Position numbers and translations under genes: made by a program
NCBI RefSeq assembly: GCF_002742335.1
Contig: NZ_MDGR01000007.1
Span: forward strand, 4,566,785 to 4,630,784
Direction of reading: 5' to 3'
Source of the DNA: Reichenbachiella sp. 5M10
GTDB lineage: Bacteria > Bacteroidota > Bacteroidia > Cytophagales > Cyclobacteriaceae
Length of the DNA: 64,000 bases
In this document: positions 44,971 to 53,641 of the stretch, piece by piece
Layout of the letters: every line of letters begins with the position of its first letter
How positions within the stretch are numbered: position 1 is the stretch's first letter
Notes under the pieces: generated by a model
Seen by the model: only the letters and a program-made list of their open reading frames with translations
The model's database searches: none
Told to the model about the DNA's origin: nothing

Positions 44971-47630
44971 TTTACAGGGTAATTTTTACGATAAAATGTA
45001 AGGTAAGTGTCCAGCTCTTTCGTCTGATAGAAGATGTTGAAGTTCTCTTTTGTGATGACGAAATTATAGAATTTGCCACTCTTATTTATTTTTTTGCTTG
45101 GCTTTTGCTCCGAAACTATGTCGTCAAATGCCAGAGCAGATTGCTTGTCTGAGAATTCAGAGATGAGAATCATGGAGTATTTTTCGTCAAGAAGGAGGTT
45201 GCCGATGGTCATGTTGGGTTGATTCTTTGGGATGAGAGGTTTGAAATAGTCTGGTAAGGTGTGAGCGAGCTCGGTGTCTGTTTCGTACACGAATACGAAA
45301 AAGTGCGGCTGGTTGAACTTCTTGATGAACTGGGCTCTGCTACTGTTGACTAGATTGATTTGATATTGTTCGGAAGATTTAATGAGCATTTCTACGTGCG
45401 GCACAAGCTCACTGTCTTCGTATTCCTTTAGGAAGTTTTTGAGAGCTGCTTCGTAGGTGTAGGCAGACTCAGTCTCAGCATGGATGAGGATTTTGAGTAG
45501 TTGTACATTGTCCACGAAATCGTTGTCCGGGTACTCAGCTAGGCCGTCATTGAGAAGTGTGAGTGCTTCGGGGTAATTTTCGTCTTGGTAGAGCTGATAC
45601 GCTTGAGCATAGACTTTTTTGAGTTTTTCACTCGCCATGCTCGATTCTGCACGGTAGTTTGGGTTGAGGATCAGCTTGGCATAGATGCTTTCGGGGGCTT
45701 GATTGAGTAGTAGGTTTTTGTAGTATTCGGACTGGGGCATATTTTGTAGGTCTTCTAGGATGAGGTAGAGAAGGTACCATACTTCGTATTTGTGTTCGGT
45801 ATCTGGAAATCTCTCCAAGAGTATTTCGAAAGTTTCTACGGAGTTGTTTTTCTCATTGAGGTCAAAATTGTAAATATTACCGAGCTCATACAGTGCTTGT
45901 TCAATCTCTACAAGTAGAGCAGCTTGTTGTTCGGCAGTAGCGGGGACAGTCGCCATCAAGGTGCTTTTGTCAAGCCCTGATACCGTGCCCCCTTCGGAGT
46001 GTTCCTCATCCTTTGTTGTTGGTTTTTCTTTAGGTTTGGGAGTGGTGTTGCGCCCATCACTGAGTGCTGCTTCGCCCTCCTTGGCTTCTTCGGTCAGGTT
46101 GGAGGGTTTGAGAGATCTGCGCCAGTTGTCCTCAAGGGGACGATCCCCCCAGACGCTTACAAACTCTGACTTGCCCCGTGATACTGAGCTGGGATTGTAA
46201 AAGTACCATACCGAACCATCGTAGTTGTTGCTCCCGAAGGTGTGGTCCTCAGTGTTTCCAAATGAGCCAGTAAACTGCTTTGCAGAGGCTTGTTGTTTTT
46301 TGCGTTTCTCTTCTGCCTTTTGACGCAGGATAGCAGCTTGCTCTTCTTGGGCGATGTATTCATCTAGGTATAGATTGAGTGCTTCCGTTGACAAAGAAGC
46401 GAGATGCAGCAAGCTGTCATTGGTGTGGATGATATCGAGTTGTTTCACGAAGTTGGTTAGTACTTCGGAGCGTTGTGCAATTGCAGCATATTCTACTTCG
46501 TCTTGTGGCAAGACGCTCATTGTACTGTCATAATAGAGCTTAGCGATTTCGTATTCTGCAAGACTGTCGTAGTAGATTTTACCAAGTTCCCAGTATGAGT
46601 GAGCCTTTTGACGGTTGTTGTTGACACTGGTTCGAATCGATGAGTTGTAGTATGACATGCCGAGTTCGAGGTGGTAATGACGCACTTCGAACTGAGCCAT
46701 TTCGTAGTAGATTTTGTCTTTATATTCCTCGTTTTTTCGATCCTTGAGTAGTTTTCTAAAGTATTTGCGGACTTTCTTGATGTCGTTGTTTTTGGTCAAT
46801 CGACTCACTTGTGCCATGTTGAGTTTGGTGTAGAAAGCGAGCTCGTACTCTGGGTTGCTTTTCAAGGTTTCCTTGTAATAGGAGTATGCCTCTGACTCAA
46901 ATCCTAAGGATTGATATACCTGTCCGATGATGAAGTTGATGCGTGCACGTTCCTTGCCATGTGTGATGAGAGGTACAGCTTGTGTCAGGTTTTTTACCAT
47001 GTTGTTGAGATCGTCCGTTTTTTGATACAGATAGCCTCTAGTCAAATAGAGGTTTTTGAGGTTTTTTTTGTTTAGGTTCTCTCTTTTGAGGTAGTCAGAG
47101 ACTGCGATGGCATTGTTGATTTCTTCATACTCGATGAATGTACGCATGAGAGCTACCAAGGCTTCATGCTTTTCGTTATCTCCGAGTCCTTTGGTATTGA
47201 CATATTTGAAGGTCTCTATGGCATTGACAAAATCCAAGCTATAAAATCGCGCTTTGCCAATGAGCAAGTAGGAATTGTCCTCCCAATTAGAACCGCGATG
47301 GAGTTGGATGGCGAGTGATGCTTTGGTGATGCAGTGTTCGATTTGCTCGTTGTAAGACTGAGCTAAAATGCTGTCAAAAGGAGCAAAAACTGGCAAAATT
47401 AGGTTGTAGTTCCACTCGTAGCTCTCTTCGATGATCTCTTCGATCTGCTTGATGTCCTCGTTGGCGATGAAGTACGCATTGTAATGAGAAGAAGTGTTGT
47501 GATAGACATTGCTAAAAGCATTGTTTCTTTCGGGTGCGCAGCGAGAGCATGCCAAGGCACAAATGATGAGAAATAAGAGGCTTGCTTTGTTCAACGCTTC
47601 GACAACTTGGAGATTTCGGATAGTTTGCAA
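44967..47630 (-). CDS. porW: PorW/SprE-type TPR lipoprotein of the type IX secretion system
   Basis: 887-residue lipoprotein. Signal sequence ends in ALAC (C28) after LLFLIICALACSRCAPE. The segment NNAFSNVYHNTSSHYNAYFIANEDIKQ is typical of the PorW/SprE N-terminus (first 20 residues quoted only by position 33-58 for the core). Multiple TPR-like helix pairs follow (YLLIGKARFYSLDF, ALVALMRTFIEYEEI, FIIGQVYQSLGFESEAYSYY, SYWELGKIYYDSLAEYEIAKLY); a low-complexity Lys/Glu/Ser linker lies in the middle (about 435-560) and TPRs resume to a C-terminal globular domain. PorW links the T9SS translocon to the motor and is needed for secretion and gliding. It is first in an operon with the class A PBP and uvrC. 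Identification rests on the N-terminus, size and TPR layout. Confidence 0.83.
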   Translation of the reverse strand: MQTIRNLQVVEALNKASLLFLIICALACSRCAPERNNAFSNVYHNTSSHYNAYFIANEDIKQIEEIIEESYEWNYNLILPVFAPFDSILAQSYNEQIEHCITKASLAIQLHRGSNWEDNSYLLIGKARFYSLDFVNAIETFKYVNTKGLGDNEKHEALVALMRTFIEYEEINNAIAVSDYLKRENLNKKNLKNLYLTRGYLYQKTDDLNNMVKNLTQAVPLITHGKERARINFIIGQVYQSLGFESEAYSYYKETLKSNPEYELAFYTKLNMAQVSRLTKNNDIKKVRKYFRKLLKDRKNEEYKDKIYYEMAQFEVRHYHLELGMSYYNSSIRTSVNNNRQKAHSYWELGKIYYDSLAEYEIAKLYYDSTMSVLPQDEVEYAAIAQRSEVLTNFVKQLDIIHTNDSLLHLASLSTEALNLYLDEYIAQEEQAAILRQKAEEKRKKQQASAKQFTGSFGNTEDHTFGSNNYDGSVWYFYNPSSVSRGKSEFVSVWGDRPLEDNWRRSLKPSNLTEEAKEGEAALSDGRNTTPKPKEKPTTKDEEHSEGGTVSGLDKSTLMATVPATAEQQAALLVEIEQALYELGNIYNFDLNEKNNSVETFEILLERFPDTEHKYEVWYLLYLILEDLQNMPQSEYYKNLLLNQAPESIYAKLILNPNYRAESSMASEKLKKVYAQAYQLYQDENYPEALTLLNDGLAEYPDNDFVDNVQLLKILIHAETESAYTYEAALKNFLKEYEDSELVPHVEMLIKSSEQYQINLVNSSRAQFIKKFNQPHFFVFVYETDTELAHTLPDYFKPLIPKNQPNMTIGNLLLDEKYSMILISEFSDKQSALAFDDIVSEQKPSKKINKSGKFYNFVITKENFNIFYQTKELDTYLTFYRKNYPVK

Positions 47631-47699
47631 TTAATACAATATTGCAATAGTAAATATCTATTAATATATAATTTTACCGCAAATAATAAGTACCACTAA

Positions 47700-48572
47700 T
47701 TGGAAAACAAGAAAACCTTATCAAATCGCCTTACGACAAAGTATCTACTGATTATCCGTAATGAGGAGAATTTTGCGGAAAAGACAACGTATTCGTTTAC
47801 TTACGCCAAAATTATTCTTTTTTTGGTATTGATATTCATTGTTTTGTCGGCGATTAGCTTTTCTCTCACTACGACCCTGTTGGAGGAAATGTTTGACCCT
47901 CGCTATGCACAGCTCAAAGCGACACGTGATGTGATCGAACTATCGTTGACGGTAGACTCTCTGGAGTCCGAGGTCCTTAAAAAGGAGCAGTTTATCAATA
48001 ATTTTAAGATGATTGTTTCGGGGGAAGAAGATAAATTCAACGAAGTGGAGGGCTCTGAAAATATAGGCTCCAACGAAATCAAAGCCATCGTGCAGTCCGA
48101 GGAAGCCGTCAATGCGGTAGACTCGGAGTTTAGAAAGGAATTTGAAAGCAAGGGAGTGGTGGACCTGCCCTCTCTAGAATCGTCATTGTCTCAGGAATTG
48201 CAAGAGTTTTATTTGTTCAAACCGGTCGAAGGTATCGTCTCTGACGGGTTTGATCCTCAAAATGATCACTTGGCCATCGACATAGTCGCCAAGCAGGATG
48301 AACCCATCAAGGCCGTAGCAGATGGTACAGTGGTGTTTGCCTCATGGACACAGGACTCTGGATATGTGATTGCGATTCAGCATCGGGGCAACTTGATCTC
48401 TATGTATAAGCACAATTCGGAATTATTCAAAAAGGTTGGTAATTTTGTGACAGCAGGCGAGGTGATATCCATCATGGGGAATACTGGCGAATTGACCTCA
48501 GGACCTCATCTGCATTTTGAATTATGGTACGATGGTAATCCTATCGACCCAGAGGAGTTCATTAGATTTTAA
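47700..48572 (+). CDS. M23 family peptidoglycan endopeptidase, membrane-anchored
   Basis: Zinc metallopeptidase that hydrolyses peptide crosslinks. One membrane helix near residues 35-58 (YAKIILFLVLIFIVLSAISF) then a coiled-coil-like linker to about 165. The peptidase domain at about 170-290 carries the Zn ligands HLAID (HxxxD) and HLHFELW (HxH), giving a likely active enzyme; NTGELTSGPHLHF is the usual context. Start is a TTG at 47700, directly after an in-frame stop (47697), since the next ATG would remove the membrane anchor. It is divergent from porW with only 69 bp between them and followed after 11 nt by bactofilin. Confidence 0.92.
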   Translation: MENKKTLSNRLTTKYLLIIRNEENFAEKTTYSFTYAKIILFLVLIFIVLSAISFSLTTTLLEEMFDPRYAQLKATRDVIELSLTVDSLESEVLKKEQFINNFKMIVSGEEDKFNEVEGSENIGSNEIKAIVQSEEAVNAVDSEFRKEFESKGVVDLPSLESSLSQELQEFYLFKPVEGIVSDGFDPQNDHLAIDIVAKQDEPIKAVADGTVVFASWTQDSGYVIAIQHRGNLISMYKHNSELFKKVGNFVTAGEVISIMGNTGELTSGPHLHFELWYDGNPIDPEEFIRF

Positions 48573-48583
48573 CAGCAGCGATT

Positions 48584-49006
48584 ATGTTCACTAAAAAGCA
48601 AGAAATGAAAGAAGTAGAAGAATTGAGTAATTCGAGTAATATCATCGGCAAAGGGACAGTCCTAACAGGTGATATTGAGACTTTTGGAAATATCCGGATA
48701 GAGGGCAAAATCGTCGGCAATATGAAAACCAAGTCTAAGGCAGCCTGCGGACATTCGTCACACATCGAGGGCAATATCCTCGCGCAAAACGCAGAGATCG
48801 CTGGCACAGTGACAGGGAAGCTGGAGGTGTCCGAACTGCTCATACTCAAGCCTTCTGCTGTCATCAACGGTGACATCATCACCAACAAGCTAATTGTAGA
48901 GTCAGGAGCTACTTTCAACGGAGGCTGCAAGATGGGCGTCACCATAAAAGAAATCAAAATTGGAGAACAAGCCGAAGAGCAAACCCACATCAGAAAAGCC
49001 GAATAA
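48584..49006 (+). CDS. Bactofilin (polymer-forming cytoskeletal protein)
   Basis: 140-residue bactofilin: a right-handed beta-helix of repeated short strands (SSNIIGKGTVLTGDIETFGNI, IEGKIVGNMKTKSKAACG, HIEGNILAQNAEIAGTVTG, LEVSELLILKPSAVINGDIIT, LIVESGATFNGGCKM). Such proteins polymerise without nucleotide and often position wall enzymes; pairing with an M23 peptidase gene is a common arrangement and is seen here (11-nt gap). Its last 47 nt overlap the next gene in another frame. Confidence 0.95.
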   Translation: MFTKKQEMKEVEELSNSSNIIGKGTVLTGDIETFGNIRIEGKIVGNMKTKSKAACGHSSHIEGNILAQNAEIAGTVTGKLEVSELLILKPSAVINGDIITNKLIVESGATFNGGCKMGVTIKEIKIGEQAEEQTHIRKAE

Positions 49007-49202
49007 CCAATCGGATTTTGGATATGTGAAATATACAGGGCTAGCATTTGAAATGCTAGCCTTTATATTATTGGGAGTAATGGGGGGCTACAAGCTTGAC
49101 GAATATTTGGACATGAAGAATCCAATATTTACCATCATTCTCTCTTTGTTTGGAGTTGTTGGCTCTCTTGTAAATCTAATTAGAAAGTTACCCAAAGGTT
49201 GA
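48960..49202 (+). CDS. AtpZ/AtpI-like small membrane protein at the head of the atp operon
   Basis: 80 residues with two membrane helices (FEMLAFILLGVMGGYKLDEYL and IFTIILSLFGVVGSLVNLI). It resembles the AtpZ/AtpI family, putative assembly or Mg/Ca uptake factors of F-type ATP synthases. The start codon must be TTG (48960): the frame is closed by TAA at 48945 and no ATG lies between. It overlaps the bactofilin gene by 47 nt. The coding sequence contains a strong hairpin (49039-49061), see separate entry. Assignment as an ATP synthase accessory rests on size, topology and position. Confidence 0.8.
   Translation: MENKPKSKPTSEKPNNQSDFGYVKYTGLAFEMLAFILLGVMGGYKLDEYLDMKNPIFTIILSLFGVVGSLVNLIRKLPKG
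49039..49061 (+). promoter_or_regulatory. Perfect 11-bp inverted repeat inside the atpZ-like gene
   Basis: GGCTAGCATTT (49039-49049) and AAATGCTAGCC (49051-49061) with a single G between, followed by TTTATATTATT. As RNA it would fold as a 9-bp stem with a 5-nt loop and an A/U-rich tail, much like a terminator. It encodes GLAFEMLAF, so it may be protein-constrained, but the symmetry is exact. It may act as an attenuator or stability element at the head of the atp operon. Confidence 0.5.
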
Positions 49203-49203
49203 T

Positions 49204-49581
49204 ATGTCAAAAGGTCTCATACGGATCACCGTATTTTCTGTGTTTTTGTGGCTGCTCCAATACGCACTCGCTCAGGTAGTCTCTCCAGGTATCGTACATC
49301 AGAGTATCGTCTGGATATTGGTTTTCTTTTGGGTGACCAACATGGTCATTCATATATTGTCCCATTTAGCACATGAGCAATTGGAGATGGATATGACGTT
49401 GGTTTTGCTGGCAGGAGTTACAGGGCGCTTGCTGATTGCGATTGCTGCGATGGTGACTGTGGCAGTCTTGGGAGTCGCTGATCGTAGCTTGTTTATTATC
49501 AATTTTGCAGTGGTCTATTTGTGTTATTTAGTGTTTGAAATCAGTAGTGTATTGTCTAACTTGCGCTCGAATTTGAAGTAA
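49204..49581 (+). CDS. Small four-helix membrane protein in the atp operon (AtpI-like position)
   Basis: 125 residues, nearly all hydrophobic: ITVFSVFLWLLQYAL, SIVWILVFFWVTNMVIHIL, DMTLVLLAGVTGRLLIAIAAM and LFIINFAVVYLCYLVFEI, ending NLRSNLK. There is no motif I can name. It sits exactly where atpI is found in other phyla, between the atpZ-like gene (1-nt gap) and atpB (6-nt gap), which suggests a role in Fo assembly. Orthologues appear to be regular in Bacteroidota atp operons, but I cannot confirm a function from sequence. Confidence 0.75.
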   Translation: MSKGLIRITVFSVFLWLLQYALAQVVSPGIVHQSIVWILVFFWVTNMVIHILSHLAHEQLEMDMTLVLLAGVTGRLLIAIAAMVTVAVLGVADRSLFIINFAVVYLCYLVFEISSVLSNLRSNLK

Positions 49582-49587
49582 GGGTAA

Positions 49588-50607
49588 ATGAAGAAAATAA
49601 AAACCGTTTGTAAGCAGTTTAAGGTCAGTGTATTAGCCTTATTGTTTTTAGCGACTACAAGTGTAAGCGTTTTTGCCTCGGATAGTGAGGAGGGCGCAGC
49701 ATTTGATCCAGGTGCGATGATCACGCATCACATTGGTGACGATTACATTTGGCACTTTTTTGATGGGCACTATGGTACTTTGTATCTACCCGTCATCCTC
49801 TATACCGACCAAGGATTGGAGATTTTTTCTTCCTCCAACTTTTACGATGAGTCCCACCATTTGGTTGAGTACAACGGGTACAAATTGGAGCATGGTCATA
49901 TTACTGCTCTCGATGGGAGCCACCCTCTTGATTTTTCGATTACCAAAAACGTAGCTTCATTGTTTGTGAGCGCATTCTTGCTTTTGTTGGTGTTCTTCAT
50001 AGTAGCAAAGGGGTACAAAAACCCAAAGCGAGCTCCTAAAGGGATTCAGTCTTTTTTCGAACCGATCATCATATTTATCAGAGATGAGATTGCTATTCCC
50101 AACATTGGTGAGAAGCAGCACAAAAGATTTTTGCCCTTTCTATTGACTTTGTTCTTCTTCATTTGGTTCAACAACCTGCTTGGGTTGATGCCAGGAGGGG
50201 CTAACCTAACAGGAAACATCTCGGTGACCTTTGTATTGGCATGTATCGTGCTGATCATCACTTTGTTTAGTACCAAAAAATATTACTGGCAGCACATCTT
50301 TGCAACGCCTGGAGTGCCTTGGCCAGTAATGATCATCTTGATTCCTATCGAATTGGTAGGGATTTTGACCAAGCCTTTCTCATTGATGGTCAGACTTTTT
50401 GCCAACATTACGGCAGGTCACATCATCATTTTGAGTTTGTTCAGTCTGATCTTCATTTTTGAAAGCATGGCCGTAGCACCAGTGAGTGTGGCATTTGCTA
50501 TCTTTATGAACTTCTTGGAGCTGTTTGTCGCCCTACTTCAGGCCTATGTGTTTACCTTGCTTAGCGCAATGTATTTCGGATCGGCCGTAGAGGAGGCTCA
50601 TCACTAG
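49588..50607 (+). CDS. atpB: ATP synthase F0 subunit a
   Basis: Membrane stator subunit forming the proton half-channels. 339 residues, longer than in E. coli because of an N-terminal signal-like helix (LALLFLATTSVSVFA) and a periplasmic extension rich in His/Asp/Tyr (HHIGDDYIWHFFDGHYG...), both usual in Bacteroidota. The essential arginine is R269 in the helix LMVRLFANITAGHIII; LGLMPGGANLTGNISV is the preceding signature. It is followed by atpE after 33 nt. Confidence 0.96.
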   Translation: MKKIKTVCKQFKVSVLALLFLATTSVSVFASDSEEGAAFDPGAMITHHIGDDYIWHFFDGHYGTLYLPVILYTDQGLEIFSSSNFYDESHHLVEYNGYKLEHGHITALDGSHPLDFSITKNVASLFVSAFLLLLVFFIVAKGYKNPKRAPKGIQSFFEPIIIFIRDEIAIPNIGEKQHKRFLPFLLTLFFFIWFNNLLGLMPGGANLTGNISVTFVLACIVLIITLFSTKKYYWQHIFATPGVPWPVMIILIPIELVGILTKPFSLMVRLFANITAGHIIILSLFSLIFIFESMAVAPVSVAFAIFMNFLELFVALLQAYVFTLLSAMYFGSAVEEAHH

Positions 50608-50622
50608 AATTTGAATGTTTAA

Positions 50623-50883
<261 letters not shown>

Positions 50884-50890
50884 AAGCATT

Positions 50891-50919
50891 AAGTCTCCTC
50901 GAAATAGTCGGGGAGACTT
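50891..50919 (+). terminator. Hairpin between atpE and atpF (possible partial terminator or mRNA stabiliser)
   Basis: 8-bp perfect stem AAGTCTCC (50891-50898) and GGAGACTT (50912-50919) extended by a G-T and a C-G pair, followed by TAAATTTTAAATTC rather than a clean T-run. Placed directly behind the atpE stop; it could raise subunit c output relative to b by partial termination or 3' protection. Confidence 0.5.
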
Positions 50920-50954
50920 TAAATTTTAAATTCATCAAATTAGATATATAAGAA

Positions 50955-51449
50955 ATGGAATTAGTTACTCCAGGTATAGGGTTGATTTTTTGGCAGACGG
51001 TAACCTTCTTGATCGTATTGGGTCTGTTGGCTGCATTTGTATGGAGACCGATCACGGATGCACTAAGAGCACGCGAAGGCTTCATTGCGGATTCGTTGGA
51101 TGCAGCGGAGAATGCAAAGAAAGAAATTGAGCAACTCAAGGCAGACAATGAGTACTTGCTGCAAGAGGCGCGCATCGAGCGTGACAAGATTTTGGCGCAA
51201 GCCAATGAGGCAGCCAAGCAAATCAAAGAGTCTGCAAAAGAAGAAACAGCTAAGATCACTGCGAAGATGACTGAGGATGCGAGAGCAATCATCGCATCGG
51301 AGAAAAACGCAGCGTTGACTGAAGTAAAGGATTTGGTTTCGTCTCTGTCTCTCGATATTGCCGAAAAGGTGTTAAGAAAGAGTCTTGAAGACAAAAAGGC
51401 ACAAGAGTCATTGGTGAAAGAATTGATCAAAGACATCAAAGTAAGCTAA
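50955..51449 (+). CDS. atpF: ATP synthase F0 subunit b
   Basis: Peripheral stalk subunit: one N-terminal membrane helix (GIGLIFWQTVTFLIVLGLLAAFVW, 8-31) followed by a long charged coiled coil (AENAKKEIEQLKADNEYLLQEARIERDKILAQ). 164 residues, normal. It lies 71 nt after atpE and 1 nt before atpH. Confidence 0.96.
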   Translation: MELVTPGIGLIFWQTVTFLIVLGLLAAFVWRPITDALRAREGFIADSLDAAENAKKEIEQLKADNEYLLQEARIERDKILAQANEAAKQIKESAKEETAKITAKMTEDARAIIASEKNAALTEVKDLVSSLSLDIAEKVLRKSLEDKKAQESLVKELIKDIKVS

Positions 51450-51450
51450 T

Positions 51451-52008
51451 ATGTCAGAACACAGGATTGCCTCTAGATATGCCAAGTCACTGTTGGATCT
51501 CTCGATTGAGAAAGGTGCGATGGAGGACGTAGCAAAGGACATGCAAGGTTTTGTAGCACTATGCAAGACCAATCGTGATCTTGTCATGATGGTCAAAAAC
51601 CCTATCGTATCTCATGGCAAGAAGCTCGCGATATTGGATCAAGTATTTGAAGGAAAGGTCAACGTTTTGACACTTGCTTTCTTCAAGTTATTGACCAAAA
51701 AGAAAAGAGAAAATCACCTTCCCGAAATCGCCAAGGCGTTCGTTGAAGAATACAACGAGCACAAAGGAATCGTGGAATCTACGGTCACTACAGTGACTGC
51801 CCTCACTGAGGAGATCAGAAAGGAAGTCAAAGCACTTGTCAATAAAATCACAGGCAAAGAAGTGATTTTGACAGAGCAAATTGATGAAGGTCTGATTGGA
51901 GGATTTGTCCTCCGAATTGGTGACAGACAGATCGATGACAGTGTGAGTAGTAAACTAAGAGAGCTGAAATTGAAATTCGGCCAAAGAAATTTTGTAAGTC
52001 AAGCCTAA
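51451..52008 (+). CDS. atpH: ATP synthase F1 subunit delta
   Basis: Links the peripheral stalk to F1. 185 residues, with the family start SEHRIASRYAKSLLDLSIEKG, the central helical bundle, and the C-terminal VESTVTTVTALTEEIRKEVKALV and LIGGFVLRIGDRQIDDSVSSKLREL signatures. It begins 1 nt after atpF. Confidence 0.96.
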   Translation: MSEHRIASRYAKSLLDLSIEKGAMEDVAKDMQGFVALCKTNRDLVMMVKNPIVSHGKKLAILDQVFEGKVNVLTLAFFKLLTKKKRENHLPEIAKAFVEEYNEHKGIVESTVTTVTALTEEIRKEVKALVNKITGKEVILTEQIDEGLIGGFVLRIGDRQIDDSVSSKLRELKLKFGQRNFVSQA

Positions 52009-52048
52009 TAAGGGCCCATAATAGAAGAATAAGTAAACGTATTATACA

Positions 52049-53635
52049 ATGGCAGATGTAAGACCAGACGAAGTATCAGCAATATTGAGAGAGCAACTCT
52101 CAGACTTCAGAACAGAAGCTGAACTCGAAGAAATTGGAACTGTACTCCAGATCGGTGACGGTGTAGCTCGTATCTACGGCTTGACCCAAGCACAATCAGG
52201 TGAGCTTTTGGAGTTTGAAGACGGCCTAAAGGCGATGGTTTTGAACTTGGAAGAGGACAACGTAGGAGCGGTACTTTTAGGAGATTCATCAAGAGTAAGA
52301 GAAGGTGATACTGTAAAAAGAACCAAGCAAATCGCCTCTATCAAAGCAGGTGACGGTCTATGTGGTAGAGTTGTAGATACACTCGGTAATCCTATCGATG
52401 GCAAAGGCCCAATCTCTGGGGAATTATTTGAGATGCCTCTCGAAAGAAAGGCACCAGGCGTGATTTACAGACAGCCTGTCGATGAGCCACTTCAGACGGG
52501 TATTACTTCTATTGACTCCATGATTCCGATCGGTAGAGGACAAAGAGAGTTGATCATCGGTGACCGTCAGACAGGTAAGACTGCTGTGGCGATTGATACA
52601 ATCATCAACCAAAAGGAATTTTATGAAAAAGGCGAGCCGGTGTTTTGTATCTATGTTGCCATCGGACAGAAGGCATCTACAGTAGCAGGTATTGTGAGTG
52701 CACTGGACAAAGCTGGAGCGATGGCTTATACGGTTGTCGTGTCTGCTTCTGCAGCTGACCCAGCTCCGATGCAGTTCTTTGCGCCATTTACAGGTGCTGC
52801 GATCGGTGAGTATTTCCGAGATACGGGACGTCCAGCATTGGTAGTTTATGATGATTTGTCCAAACAAGCAGTGGCTTACCGTGAGGTTTCTCTTCTGTTG
52901 AGAAGACCTCCAGGGCGTGAGGCATACCCTGGTGATGTGTTTTACCTTCACTCAAGATTGCTCGAGAGAGCTGCGAAGTTGAATGAAAATGACAACATCG
53001 CTCAGGATATGAATGACTTGCCAGAGTCTCTCAAAGGTAAAGTGAAAGGAGGGGGGTCATTGACCGCACTTCCGATTATTGAGACGGCTGCAGGTGACGT
53101 ATCGGCTTATATCCCGACCAATGTGATTTCTATTACTGATGGTCAGATCTTTTTGGAAACGAATCTCTTCAACTCAGGTATCAGACCTGCGATCAACGTG
53201 GGTATTTCTGTATCTCGTGTGGGAGGATCTGCTCAGATCAAATCGATGAAGAAGGTAGCAGGTACCTTGAAATTGGATCAAGCACAGTTTAGAGAGCTAG
53301 AGGCATTTGCCAAGTTTGGGTCTGACCTAGACGCTGCAACCAAACTGACGATCGAAAGAGGCCAGAAAAACCAAGAGATCTTGAAGCAAGCGCAATATTC
53401 TCCGATCCCAGTGGGCGAGCAGGTTGCAATTATCTATGCTTCTACGAAAGGTTTCATGGACAAGGTGCCAGTAGACAAGGCTAGACAATATCAGACAGAT
53501 TTGATTACCTTGATGAGGTCTCAGCATGCTGATCTGTTGAGTCAGTTGGCGGCTGGTAAGTTTGATGACGAACTGACTGGAAAAGTTGGAGCAGTCGCTC
53601 AAGAAGTAGCAAAAACATTTGAAGTAAAAAAATAA
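52049..53635 (+). CDS. atpA: ATP synthase F1 subunit alpha
   Basis: Non-catalytic nucleotide-binding subunit. 528 residues with Walker [10 protein letters not shown] (171-179), [19 protein letters not shown] context, the [18 protein letters not shown] segment, arginine-finger region [12 protein letters not shown], and the C-terminal helical domain. Highly conserved throughout. Followed after 6 nt by atpG. Confidence 0.99.
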   Translation: MADVRPDEVSAILREQLSDFRTEAELEEIGTVLQIGDGVARIYGLTQAQSGELLEFEDGLKAMVLNLEEDNVGAVLLGDSSRVREGDTVKRTKQIASIKAGDGLCGRVVDTLGNPIDGKGPISGELFEMPLERKAPGVIYRQPVDEPLQTGITSIDSMIPIGRGQRELIIGDRQTGKTAVAIDTIINQKEFYEKGEPVFCIYVAIGQKASTVAGIVSALDKAGAMAYTVVVSASAADPAPMQFFAPFTGAAIGEYFRDTGRPALVVYDDLSKQAVAYREVSLLLRRPPGREAYPGDVFYLHSRLLERAAKLNENDNIAQDMNDLPESLKGKVKGGGSLTALPIIETAAGDVSAYIPTNVISITDGQIFLETNLFNSGIRPAINVGISVSRVGGSAQIKSMKKVAGTLKLDQAQFRELEAFAKFGSDLDAATKLTIERGQKNQEILKQAQYSPIPVGEQVAIIYASTKGFMDKVPVDKARQYQTDLITLMRSQHADLLSQLAAGKFDDELTGKVGAVAQEVAKTFEVKK

Positions 53636-53641
53636 GCTGAA

